Positions 45,376 to 52,935 of a stretch of DNA of 64,000 nucleotides are shown piece after piece. The stretch spans positions 4,408,501 to 4,472,500 of the forward strand of contig JAWKZW010000001.1 of assembly GCA_041395725.1 (NCBI GenBank), given 5' to 3'. The DNA is from Gammaproteobacteria bacterium (lineage in GTDB: Bacteria > Pseudomonadota > Gammaproteobacteria > Pseudomonadales > Pseudohongiellaceae). Positions within the stretch are counted from its first letter, which is position 1, and every line of letters begins with the position of its first letter. The notes below the pieces were generated by a model, which was given only the letters and a program-made list of their open reading frames with translations, ran no database searches and was not told where the DNA came from. Made by a program: the position numbers and the translations under genes.

Positions 45376-47046
45376 TCAGGCCGCCGCCTGTTTATTCTGA
45401 CTGGCCAGCAACTCACTGGCTGCGCTCATCAGGGCGTTAAGCGAGGAAGCGATAATGTCCTTACTGATAGCAACACCGGTATAGCGCCTGCCTTCACACT
45501 TCAACTGGATATAAGTGACTGCTTCAGCGGCAGCGCCCTGCCCGAGCGCATGCTCCCCATAATCCAGCACTTCAAAATCGAGGTTTATGGAGGACTTCAA
45601 GGCCTCTATAAAGGCATCGAGAACTCCATCGCCTTCACCACTGATGGCAATCTCCCTGCCATAGTAATCGATCGTCGCATTGAAAGTTTCCCTTCCTTCG
45701 CTCTTCTCGATACTGAAATTTTCCAGGCTCAATACCTTGGAGTTTTCCAGATAATGGGTGTTGAAAAGTCTCCAGATCTGGTCCGGCGCTATTTCCTGCC
45801 CGGTATCCTCCGCCTCTTTCTGCACTACCCGACTGAACTCGATCTGCAGCCAGCGTGGCAATTCGAAGCCAAACTTATTGGCCAGCACGTAGGCCACTCC
45901 CCCCTTGCCGGACTGACTGTTCACCCGGATAACATCCTGGTAGGTCCTGCCGAGATCCCGGGGGTCAATGGGGAGATAGGCGATTTCCCAGGTCTCACCC
46001 TCGCGGTAAATATCCAGGCACTTTTTGATGGCGTCCTGATGGCTGCCGGAAAAAGCAGTAAACACCAGGTCGCCGGAATACGGCTGACGAGGATGGACAT
46101 CTATCTGGGTACACTCCCGGACAATGGATACAATCCGGTCCATATCATGCAGATCCAGAGCGGGATCAATACCCTGACTGTAAAGATTCATGGCCATGAC
46201 CACGATATCCATGTTTCCGGTGCGTTCACCATTACCAAGCAGAGTACCCTCTACGCGCTGCGCACCCGCCATGACCGCCAACTCTGCAGCGGCCACCGCA
46301 CAACCCCGATCATTATGGGTGTGCAGACTGATAATAACCGCCTCCCGATTACTTACCTGGCGCCCGAACCATTCAACCTGATCGGCATAGACATTGGGCG
46401 TCGCCATCTCGACCGTGGCCGGCAGGTTAATGATAGCCGGCCGCTCCGGCACCGGTTGCCACACGGCAAGCACCGCATTACAGACTTCAACCACATAATC
46501 CATTTCAGTGCCGGTAAAGCTTTCCGGTGAATACTGGAATACCCATTCAGTCTCGGGCGCCTGTTCTGCGCAGCGCTTGACCACGGCAGCGCCATTGACA
46601 GCAATATCTATGATCCCGGCCCGGTCGGTCTTGAACACTTTCTCGCGCTGCACTGTGGAGGTCGAATTGTAGACATGCAATATCGCCCGCCGTGCTCCTT
46701 TTAAAGACTCGAAGGTCCTCTTGATCAGCTCTTCCCGGGCCTGAGTCAGCACCTGGATGGTGACATCATCAGGAATCAGGTTTTCTTCGATGAGGCTGCG
46801 AACGAAATCAAAATCCGGCTGTGAAGCGGCGGGAAATCCCACTTCGATCTCCTTGAAACCCACCTCGACCAGCAACGCAAACAACTTCTTCTTCTGCGCC
46901 ACCGACATCGGCTCGATAAGAGCCTGATTGCCGTCACGTAAATCCACGCTACACCAGGTGGGTGCCTGCTGAATCACCTGGTCCGGCCAGGTCCGGTCCG
47001 GCAGGTTGACCGGTTCGAAAGGCTTGTACTTTGTATGATCAAACAT
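45376..47046 (-). CDS. leuA: 2-isopropylmalate synthase
   Basis: A 556-residue LeuA of the long type with an N-terminal extension (MFDHTKYKPFEPVNLPDRTWP). Metal and catalytic motifs: SVDLRDGNQALIEP, HTHNDRGCAVA and GNGERTGNMD. The C-terminal regulatory domain (from about residue 440) is present, so leucine feedback is expected. It commits 2-oxoisovalerate to leucine synthesis. An Lrp-type regulator is divergent, 226 bases away. Confidence 0.97.
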   Translation of the reverse strand: MFDHTKYKPFEPVNLPDRTWPDQVIQQAPTWCSVDLRDGNQALIEPMSVAQKKKLFALLVEVGFKEIEVGFPAASQPDFDFVRSLIEENLIPDDVTIQVLTQAREELIKRTFESLKGARRAILHVYNSTSTVQREKVFKTDRAGIIDIAVNGAAVVKRCAEQAPETEWVFQYSPESFTGTEMDYVVEVCNAVLAVWQPVPERPAIINLPATVEMATPNVYADQVEWFGRQVSNREAVIISLHTHNDRGCAVAAAELAVMAGAQRVEGTLLGNGERTGNMDIVVMAMNLYSQGIDPALDLHDMDRIVSIVRECTQIDVHPRQPYSGDLVFTAFSGSHQDAIKKCLDIYREGETWEIAYLPIDPRDLGRTYQDVIRVNSQSGKGGVAYVLANKFGFELPRWLQIEFSRVVQKEAEDTGQEIAPDQIWRLFNTHYLENSKVLSLENFSIEKSEGRETFNATIDYYGREIAISGEGDGVLDAFIEALKSSINLDFEVLDYGEHALGQGAAAEAVTYIQLKCEGRRYTGVAISKDIIASSLNALMSAASELLASQNKQAAA

Positions 47047-47130
47047 TGCTCTGTTCCTGTGTACCTGAATCAGTCAGGGAACCTTTGATTAAGTGATGTG
47101 TATCCTAACCAAAAAGGAATAGCATTTCTA

Positions 47131-47162
47131 CGCATATTTTCTATATATTCGGTGTTTATGCG
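47131..47162. promoter_or_regulatory. Inverted repeat in the leuA-lrp intergenic region
   Basis: CGCATA and TATGCG arms are separated by 20 bases in an AT-rich divergent region; a palindrome ATGCGCAT overlaps the right arm. It is a candidate operator for the adjacent Lrp-type regulator. Confidence 0.35.
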
Positions 47163-47272
47163 CATTTATTATCTATATTTATCAATATTATTAGTGTTAT
47201 TCTCCCCTAACTCAGACTCTTTGCCGGCCGGCCGCCGGTTCACCCATCCCCAGACTACAGGAGTGCCTTGCC

Positions 47273-47749
47273 GTGAAACTGGACAAAATCGATTTGAAAT
47301 TACTGCGGGAAATGCAGCGCGATGGCAGGATCACCAACCTCGAGCTGGCCGACAAAGTGGGGCTGTCGCCTTCCCCATGCGCCAGACGGGTCAGGCAGCT
47401 TGAAGAAAGCGGTATCATCGATCGCACAGTGACCCTGCTGAACCCCTCGCGGCTGGGCCTGAAGCTCATCGCCCTGATTCAGATCGCCATGGATCGTCAC
47501 ACGCCGGACCGGTTCGAGGAGTTTGAACGCCAGGTGGCCGGCTACCCGGAGGTCGTGGAGTGCTCGCTGATTACCGGCCAGTCGGCAGACTATCTGTTAA
47601 AGGTCATCGTGCCTGACATGGAGTATTACCAGGAATTCCTGCTCAACAAAATAACCCGGATCAAGGGTGTTTCTGATGTGCATTCCAGCTTCATCATGCG
47701 CCAGGTCATTCAATCCACGGAATTACCCCTGGACCACCTGACGCCTTAA
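47273..47749 (+). CDS. Lrp/AsnC-family regulator
   Basis: A 158-residue Lrp-type protein: winged helix with LDKIDLKLLREMQRDGR and LSPSPCARRVRQLEESGII, then an RAM effector domain (ITGQSADYLLKVIVPDM). The start is GTG 47273 with CAGGAG nine bases upstream. Divergent from leuA, so leucine or branched-chain response is likely. Confidence 0.93.
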   Translation: MKLDKIDLKLLREMQRDGRITNLELADKVGLSPSPCARRVRQLEESGIIDRTVTLLNPSRLGLKLIALIQIAMDRHTPDRFEEFERQVAGYPEVVECSLITGQSADYLLKVIVPDMEYYQEFLLNKITRIKGVSDVHSSFIMRQVIQSTELPLDHLTP

Positions 47750-47760
47750 GGGGCCTCTTG

Positions 47761-48561
47761 CTACTGGAAGAAGTGCTTGACCTTGTCCTTGTAAGAGCGG
47801 CTCATCTTCAGCGAGGACCCGCAACTCAGAATCAGGTGGTATTCGCCATTGATATGTGAAGACACTTTTTCGACCCGCTGCAGATTGACGATAGTCGAAC
47901 GATGTACGCGTTGAAAAACAGCCGGGTCAAGCTTGGCCTCCAGCTCCTTCATCGTGGTGCGCATGATATGAGTTTGGCCCTGCACATGAATACACATGTA
48001 ATCACCTGCCGCATCGATCCAATCGATATCCTTTACCGGCACGAAGGTCGTGGTGGAACCGTCCTTGATCGCCAGTCGATCCGGATGCGGCGAATCGGTC
48101 TCTTCGGACTCCAGCAACTCGCCGATTGCCGATTCTGATTTGCCGGTCATGCTGACCAGCATGTCCAGCAATCGCTGCTTCTCGTCCATTGCGCTGAGCT
48201 GAGTCTTGGCTTTCACCGCCCGATCCACTGCCTCCTTCAGGCGCTCCTCTTCGACCGGTTTCAGGAGATAGTCGACCGCATGGATCTTGAATGCATCCAC
48301 TGCATACTCGTCATAGGCGGTAACGAAAACAATCAGCGGCATCAGGTCCACCTGAATTTCGCGCACCACATCGAAACCAGTCATGCCAGGCATCTGAATA
48401 TCGAGAAAAACCAGATCCGGTTCATGCTCGACAATCGCTGCCAGCGCCTGCTGGCCGTTCTGACAGACACCGACCACCTCGACCTCTTCAATCGCCTCGA
48501 GGCGCATTTTTAGACCCTTGCAGGCCAATTCTTCATCATCAACAATCAATGCTTTCAACAT
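47761..48561 (-). CDS. LytTR-type response regulator
   Basis: A 266-residue regulator: receiver domain with LIVDDEEL, phospho-acceptor in VFLDIQMPGM and K in VDYLLKPVEEE, a linker with QRLLDMLVSMTGKSE, and a LytTR DNA-binding domain from about residue 160 (DWIDAAGDYMCIHVQG to HRSTIVNLQRVEKV). It follows its kinase at a one-base gap, so they form one unit. Confidence 0.93.
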   Translation of the reverse strand: MLKALIVDDEELACKGLKMRLEAIEEVEVVGVCQNGQQALAAIVEHEPDLVFLDIQMPGMTGFDVVREIQVDLMPLIVFVTAYDEYAVDAFKIHAVDYLLKPVEEERLKEAVDRAVKAKTQLSAMDEKQRLLDMLVSMTGKSESAIGELLESEETDSPHPDRLAIKDGSTTTFVPVKDIDWIDAAGDYMCIHVQGQTHIMRTTMKELEAKLDPAVFQRVHRSTIVNLQRVEKVSSHINGEYHLILSCGSSLKMSRSYKDKVKHFFQ

Positions 48562-48562
48562 A

Positions 48563-49696
48563 CTAATTCCCAGCCACTTCGAAAGGTAAAACTACAGTTG
48601 CCTGGCACCCGGAGGGCTGCCGGTTGGAAAAAGAAAAGCTCTGCCTGTTGCCATACATTTCCTTCAACCTGTTTCGCACGTTCATCAGACCGACACCGGT
48701 AAACCTGGACAGGGAATCATCCAGCAGGGAATCCGGAATACCCGGCCCGTTGTCCGCCACAGTCAGCAGCAGCCGATCCCCGTCCACCTGGGCGGTTATG
48801 GTAATTCTACCGCCCTCTACCATCTTGGACAGCCCGTGCTTGATCGAGTTCTCTATCAGAGGTTGCAGCAACATACTTGGTACAAGTGCCCCCAGCGCCG
48901 CGTCTTCGACACTGATTTCAACCTGCATTCTCTCACCAAACCTGACCTTCTCTATATCGAGATAAAGTTTTGAAGTTTCAAGTTCGTGGGCAAAAGTAAC
49001 CCGGTCGAGCGGAGCATGATCGAGGGAATAACGAAGAAACTTGCTTAACTTGGTCAGCATCTGGTTAGCCTGGTCGGTGGACTTATCCAGCACCAGAGTG
49101 GATATCGCATTCAGCGTGTTGAACAGAAAATGGGGATTCAGCTGGTAGCGAAGCATCCGTAACTGGGCTTCCTGGGCCAGGGCTTCCGAGCGCAGGCTTT
49201 TTTCTTTTTCCAACTGAAATAACTGATAGTATTTGATAAAAAAGTACAGGCCACTCCACATCAGCATGGTGGGATAAGCCGTAGAAAGCGAACCTCGAAA
49301 CAGATCTTCCAGCCGGAAATCCTCGAACGGCAGGAACTCTCCAAATGACACGTAATCCATGTAATTGTTGATGGGCTGCCAGAGCAATGCGACTCCCAGA
49401 GAACCGAAAACCACGGTCGGGATACGGACAGCCATGGCGTTCTCCCACACGCTGCGGTATAACCCCCGCAGTACTGTGGTCAGCAGAATACCCACCAGGG
49501 CGGAGATAATATAGATGGTCACCCGGCCAAGCAGGTATTCGGCCGGTACGAAGGTAAGATCGCGTACCACCAGCAGCACCACCCAGGTAGCCCAGCCTCC
49601 CGCCTGAAACAACCAGAATTGCTTACCCCGACTCAGTGAAACCGCCTTTTCCTTCAACGGCACGGATTTCTCGTAAGGCTGGATAAGTGTCGTCAT
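48563..49696 (-). CDS. LytS-type sensor histidine kinase
   Basis: A 377-residue membrane kinase with about four N-terminal helices and a PF06580-type kinase: the His region QLNPHFLFNTLNAIS, N box LIENSIKHG and G box DNGPGIPDS. The start is ATG 49696 (MTTLIQPYEK), 25 codons downstream of the frame's open start. It pairs with the LytTR regulator. The signal is unknown. Confidence 0.92.
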   Translation of the reverse strand: MTTLIQPYEKSVPLKEKAVSLSRGKQFWLFQAGGWATWVVLLVVRDLTFVPAEYLLGRVTIYIISALVGILLTTVLRGLYRSVWENAMAVRIPTVVFGSLGVALLWQPINNYMDYVSFGEFLPFEDFRLEDLFRGSLSTAYPTMLMWSGLYFFIKYYQLFQLEKEKSLRSEALAQEAQLRMLRYQLNPHFLFNTLNAISTLVLDKSTDQANQMLTKLSKFLRYSLDHAPLDRVTFAHELETSKLYLDIEKVRFGERMQVEISVEDAALGALVPSMLLQPLIENSIKHGLSKMVEGGRITITAQVDGDRLLLTVADNGPGIPDSLLDDSLSRFTGVGLMNVRNRLKEMYGNRQSFSFSNRQPSGCQATVVLPFEVAGN

Positions 49697-49780
49697 TGCT
49701 GTTCCAGTCAGTGGATACCAGCCCTGATTATGCCCCAATGGCCCCTGACTGGACACCCGGGACCGGCCCATCCGCTGGAT

Positions 49781-49815
49781 AAAAAAGCCACGCTACCGGT
49801 CAGCAGCATGGCTTT
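49781..49815 (-). terminator. Rho-independent terminator of mdh
   Basis: On the minus strand an 11-base stem (AAAGCCATGCT with AGCGTGGCTTT, one G-T pair) and a ten-base loop are followed by a run of Ts, 46 bases after the mdh stop. Confidence 0.8.
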
Positions 49816-49861
49816 ATCTGGAGCGAAGCCGGGCAGAGGGCTTTGAGCCCGCGACTGGCAA

Positions 49862-50839
49862 CTACGGTAACAGGTGCGAAACGGCCTGCTTTTCCTCAAG
49901 TAGTTCCTGTTCGGTCTTAGCCATCAGGTCGCGGCTGAAATCATTGATATCCAGCCCTTCAACCACCTGATATTGACCGTTTTCGCAAGTCACGGGAAAG
50001 GAATAGATCAGCCCCTCTGAGATGCCGTAATCCCCCTCAGAATGAATTCCCATACTGACGATCTTGCCACCGGTTCCCAGAGCCCAGTCACGCATGTGCT
50101 CGATTGCCGCATTGGCGGCCGAGGCAGCACTGGATAGCCCGCGCGCCTTGATGATTGCCGCACCGCGCTGCTGCACGGTAGGAATAAAATCGCTCACCAC
50201 CCAGTCCTGGTCCACCAGGTCCAGGACTTTTTCTCCGGCTACGCTGGCATGGTGTACATCAGGGTATTGGGTCGCAGAGTGATTACCCCAGATGATGACG
50301 CCATCGACGTCGGTACTGTGCTTGCCGGTTTTCTCGGCCAGCTGGGCAATCGCCCGGTTGTGGTCCAGTCTTGTCATGGCCGTGAACTGGCCTGGTTTCA
50401 GATCGGGTGCGTTGCGGTAGGCGATAAGCGCGTTGGTATTGGCCGGGTTGCCTACTACCAGCACCTTGACATCACGACTGGCATGGTCGTTGATGGCCTT
50501 GCCCTGAGCAGAAAAAATTGCCGCGTTGGCTTCCAGCAGGTCTTTTCTTTCCATGCCCGGGCCGCGGGGGCGCGCTCCCACCAACAGACAGTAGTCGGCA
50601 TCTTTGAAGGCTACATTCGGGTCATCGGTCTGCACGATACCCGCCACCAGAGGGAAAGCACAGTCTTCAAGCTCCATCGCAACACCCTTCAGGGCATCCA
50701 GCGCCGGCGTTATCTCCAGGCATTGCAGGATTATGGGCTGATCGGGGCCCAGCATTTCACCGGCAGCGATTCTGAATAAAAGGGAATAACTGATTTGTCC
50801 TGCTGCTCCGGTTACAGCAACTCTGACTGGTGCGTTCAT
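49862..50839 (-). CDS. mdh: Malate dehydrogenase
   Basis: A 325-residue NAD malate dehydrogenase of the type found in Xanthomonas and Burkholderia (VAVTGAAGQISYSLLFRIA), with substrate arginines in GARPRGPGMERKDLL, VVGNPANTNA and the catalytic His in IIWGNHSATQYPD. ATG 50839; the frame extends upstream without family similarity. The promoter is an extended -10 at 50898. Confidence 0.97.
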   Translation of the reverse strand: MNAPVRVAVTGAAGQISYSLLFRIAAGEMLGPDQPIILQCLEITPALDALKGVAMELEDCAFPLVAGIVQTDDPNVAFKDADYCLLVGARPRGPGMERKDLLEANAAIFSAQGKAINDHASRDVKVLVVGNPANTNALIAYRNAPDLKPGQFTAMTRLDHNRAIAQLAEKTGKHSTDVDGVIIWGNHSATQYPDVHHASVAGEKVLDLVDQDWVVSDFIPTVQQRGAAIIKARGLSSAASAANAAIEHMRDWALGTGGKIVSMGIHSEGDYGISEGLIYSFPVTCENGQYQVVEGLDINDFSRDLMAKTEQELLEEKQAVSHLLP

Positions 50840-51192
50840 AAGTTTCGATAATCCTTGCTGGTCAAATAAGTGAAAACTACAGAAATTTAAGCGGAGGATT
50901 ATAGCAGACTTTCCGGGAAACACCCGTACCGGCAGGGCTGGCCCATCACTCTGAAGCCATCCCGGGCATTTGCAGGCGCCCTTCCGGACCGGCACCCGCG
51001 CCCGAAGAAACCCTGGCCCTGTAACCCTTGAATTACCGCCGCAATGCGCTGCGTCAGTCTGTCTCACACTACCGCGAGGTGTTGTGTGCGGATAGTGACC
51101 ACTGCCCTGCCAGGCGCGCTATCAGCGCCACGGCGGCCGACAGACCCTGTCTTGCGCCCCCTCAAGCAAGCGAGACAATCAGCCACTTCCTG
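50840..51192. other. Intergenic region upstream of mdh
   Basis: 353 bases holding the mdh promoter and the end of queA; no gene or RNA is supportable. GC rises toward queA without repeats of note. Confidence 0.5.
50898..50906 (-). promoter_or_regulatory. Extended -10 promoter of mdh
   Basis: TGCTATAAT on the minus strand gives a perfect TATAAT with a TGn extension, 59 bases before the mdh ATG. No good -35 box is present, which the extended -10 can offset. Confidence 0.55.
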
Positions 51193-52362
51193 TCAGCTGA
51201 TAAACATTGCGTCCCCGTAACTGAAGAACCTGTATCTCTCTTCTATCGCCTGATTATAAGCGCCAAGTATCTTTTCTTTATCGGAAAAAGCACTCACCAG
51301 CATTAGTAGCGTCGATTGTGGCAGGTGAAAATTGGTGATCATGGCGTCCACAACGCGGAAGTGGAAACCGGGGTAAATAAAAATATCCGTTTCGCCCTCA
51401 AAGGGCGCCAGGCTGCCACTCCGGGCAGCAGTCTCCAGACTGCGCACGCAGGTGGTGCCGACTGCAATGACACGGCCGCCCCGCTCCTTGCAGGTTTCAA
51501 TCTGGGTCACCACGGATTCTGGCACCCGCAGCCATTCCGAGTGCATCCGGTGCTTCTCGACATTGTCCACCCGCACCGGCTGAAAAGTTCCAGCACCCAC
51601 ATGCAGCGTGACGAAGGCTTTTTCAACCCCCACCTCCTCGAGCCGCTGCAGCAGGGGCTGATCGAAGTGCAGCCCGGCCGTGGGAGCCGCCACCGCCCCC
51701 GGAATCTGACCGTACACCGTCTGGTAACGCTCACGATCAGCCAGCTGGTCCTCCCGCCGGATATAGGGAGGCAACGGCATGTGCCCTGCTGCCTGCAGAT
51801 ACGCCACCAGGCCCTGTTCGCAATCAAACTCCACCCGGAAAAACTCACCTTCCCGCCCCGTCACCGTGGCAGGCACCGAGACCTGCGCTGAACTCTCTGC
51901 GGCGCTTTGGGTTGGATTTTCTACTGAATGTTCTGTTGAACTCCCCGCGGAGCTTTCGGCTGAACGCTCGGCTGGGCCTCTGGGTGGGCTCTCCGCCGCA
52001 GCTTCGATTGAGCCCTGCTCCTCAGGGGCTGCCGGGAACAGTAGCCGGGTGCCGGGCTTGGGTGACTTGCTGGCGCGGATCTGGCACAAAGCAGCCCGCT
52101 CAGACACCAACCGTTCCATCAGCAACTCAATCTTGCCACCCGATTCCTTGTGACCAAACAGTCGCGCGGGTATCACCCGGGTATTATTGAACACCAGCAG
52201 ATCGTTGGGCCCTAACAAGTCGGGCAGCTCGCGAAAGACCCGGTGCTGCACCTCCCCGGATTGTTTGTCCAGACACAACAACCGGCTGTCGCTGCGGTTG
52301 GCTGGCGGGTAAAGAGCAATCAGCTCGTCCGGCAGCTGGTAATCAAAGTCGCTGGTCTGCAT
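51193..52362 (-). CDS. queA: tRNA preQ1(34) S-adenosylmethionine ribosyltransferase-isomerase with low-complexity insert
   Basis: A 389-residue QueA that makes epoxyqueuosine in tRNA. It starts DFDYQLPDELIALYPP and has GDAMFI at the end and AAPTAGLHFDQPLL, VTLHVGAGTFQPVR and FIYPGFHF typical of the family. Between residues about 111 and 165 it carries an extra 45-residue Ser/Ala/Glu-rich segment with AESSA/AERSAE-like repeats, absent from E. coli QueA, where the two flanks are almost adjacent. The C-terminus ends at MFIS, slightly shorter than usual. Confidence 0.95.
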   Translation of the reverse strand: MQTSDFDYQLPDELIALYPPANRSDSRLLCLDKQSGEVQHRVFRELPDLLGPNDLLVFNNTRVIPARLFGHKESGGKIELLMERLVSERAALCQIRASKSPKPGTRLLFPAAPEEQGSIEAAAESPPRGPAERSAESSAGSSTEHSVENPTQSAAESSAQVSVPATVTGREGEFFRVEFDCEQGLVAYLQAAGHMPLPPYIRREDQLADRERYQTVYGQIPGAVAAPTAGLHFDQPLLQRLEEVGVEKAFVTLHVGAGTFQPVRVDNVEKHRMHSEWLRVPESVVTQIETCKERGGRVIAVGTTCVRSLETAARSGSLAPFEGETDIFIYPGFHFRVVDAMITNFHLPQSTLLMLVSAFSDKEKILGAYNQAIEERYRFFSYGDAMFIS

Positions 52363-52478
52363 GGTGGTATCGGCCCGAACCGGTTTCTCAGGACTGCCAG
52401 CCGGTCTGGCCAGTCAGCAAGGCGCAAGAATATAGAAATTTTCCGCACCCTTGAAGCCCCGGAGGGGCGGATTGCGGA

Positions 52479-52506
52479 TTGCGGAGCGGTTGATTGCTGT
52501 TATAAT
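52479..52506 (+). promoter_or_regulatory. Probable tRNA-Leu promoter
   Basis: TTGCGG at 52479-52484 and an extended -10 TGTTATAAT ending at 52506 lie 16 bases apart and about 120 bases upstream of the tRNA. Confidence 0.45.
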
Positions 52507-52629
52507 CCTGCCGCATCAGGAATCCGGGCCAGAGCCGGCCTGATGGTAACTGTACCAATGATGGGTTTTTTCTTAAGGCATTCCAAGGTATGACACTGCC
52601 CTGGCAGGGCAGATCAAGTTACTCAAGAT

Positions 52630-52716
52630 GCCGGAGTGGTGAAATTGGTAGACACGTCGGATTCAAAATCCGATGCTAGCGATAGCGTGCCGGTTCAAGT
52701 CCGGCCTCCGGTACCA
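52630..52716 (+). tRNA. tRNA-Leu (anticodon CAA)
   Basis: An 87-base class II tRNA: acceptor arms GCCGGAG and CTCCGGT, D-loop with TTGGTAGACA, anticodon loop TTCAAAA (CAA, reading UUG), a long variable arm, T-arm GCCGGTTCAAGTCCGGC and an encoded CCA end. The fit to E. coli tRNA-Leu(CAA) is close. Confidence 0.97.
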
Positions 52717-52796
52717 TCCCTACAGAAAACAGAAAAGCTTAATCATATTCGCGTGCATTCAGCGTAGCTCACCAGATGCATGTGCGCGAATCTGCC

Positions 52797-52821
52797 AAGT
52801 TATCAGGCTATCAGTGTCCCC
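52797..52821 (+). repeat. Degenerate half-copy of the 58.5-kb inverted-repeat element
   Basis: AAGTTATCAGGCTATCAGTG followed by TCCCC resembles the right arm of the element at 58500-58580, with the same downstream C-rich tail. No matching left arm is seen here. Confidence 0.5.
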
Positions 52822-52863
52822 TGTTGCCCCTGTGCCCCCTGCGGAGAATCTTCAACAGTACAT

Positions 52864-52896
52864 AAAAAAACGGCCGCACTGTCGAGTGCGGCCGTT
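52864..52896 (-). terminator. Rho-independent terminator of fusA2
   Basis: On the minus strand a perfect 12-base stem (AACGGCCGCACT and complement) with a four-base loop is followed by seven Ts, 40 bases after the fusA2 stop. Confidence 0.92.
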
Positions 52897-52935
52897 ATTC
52901 CTAAAGTCTTCCTGGCTGTTCGTGCCGGGAAAAAC

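Noticed and set aside
45550..46530. 326-residue open frame on the plus strand
   Set aside because: It is antisense to leuA, whose sequence is clearly conserved; GC-rich third positions keep the opposite frame open. No ribosome binding site or family match.
52530..52560. Hairpin (CATCAGG with CCTGATG near 52513-52543) before tRNA-Leu
   Set aside because: Loop is long and no T-tract follows; it falls in the tRNA leader and may be chance.
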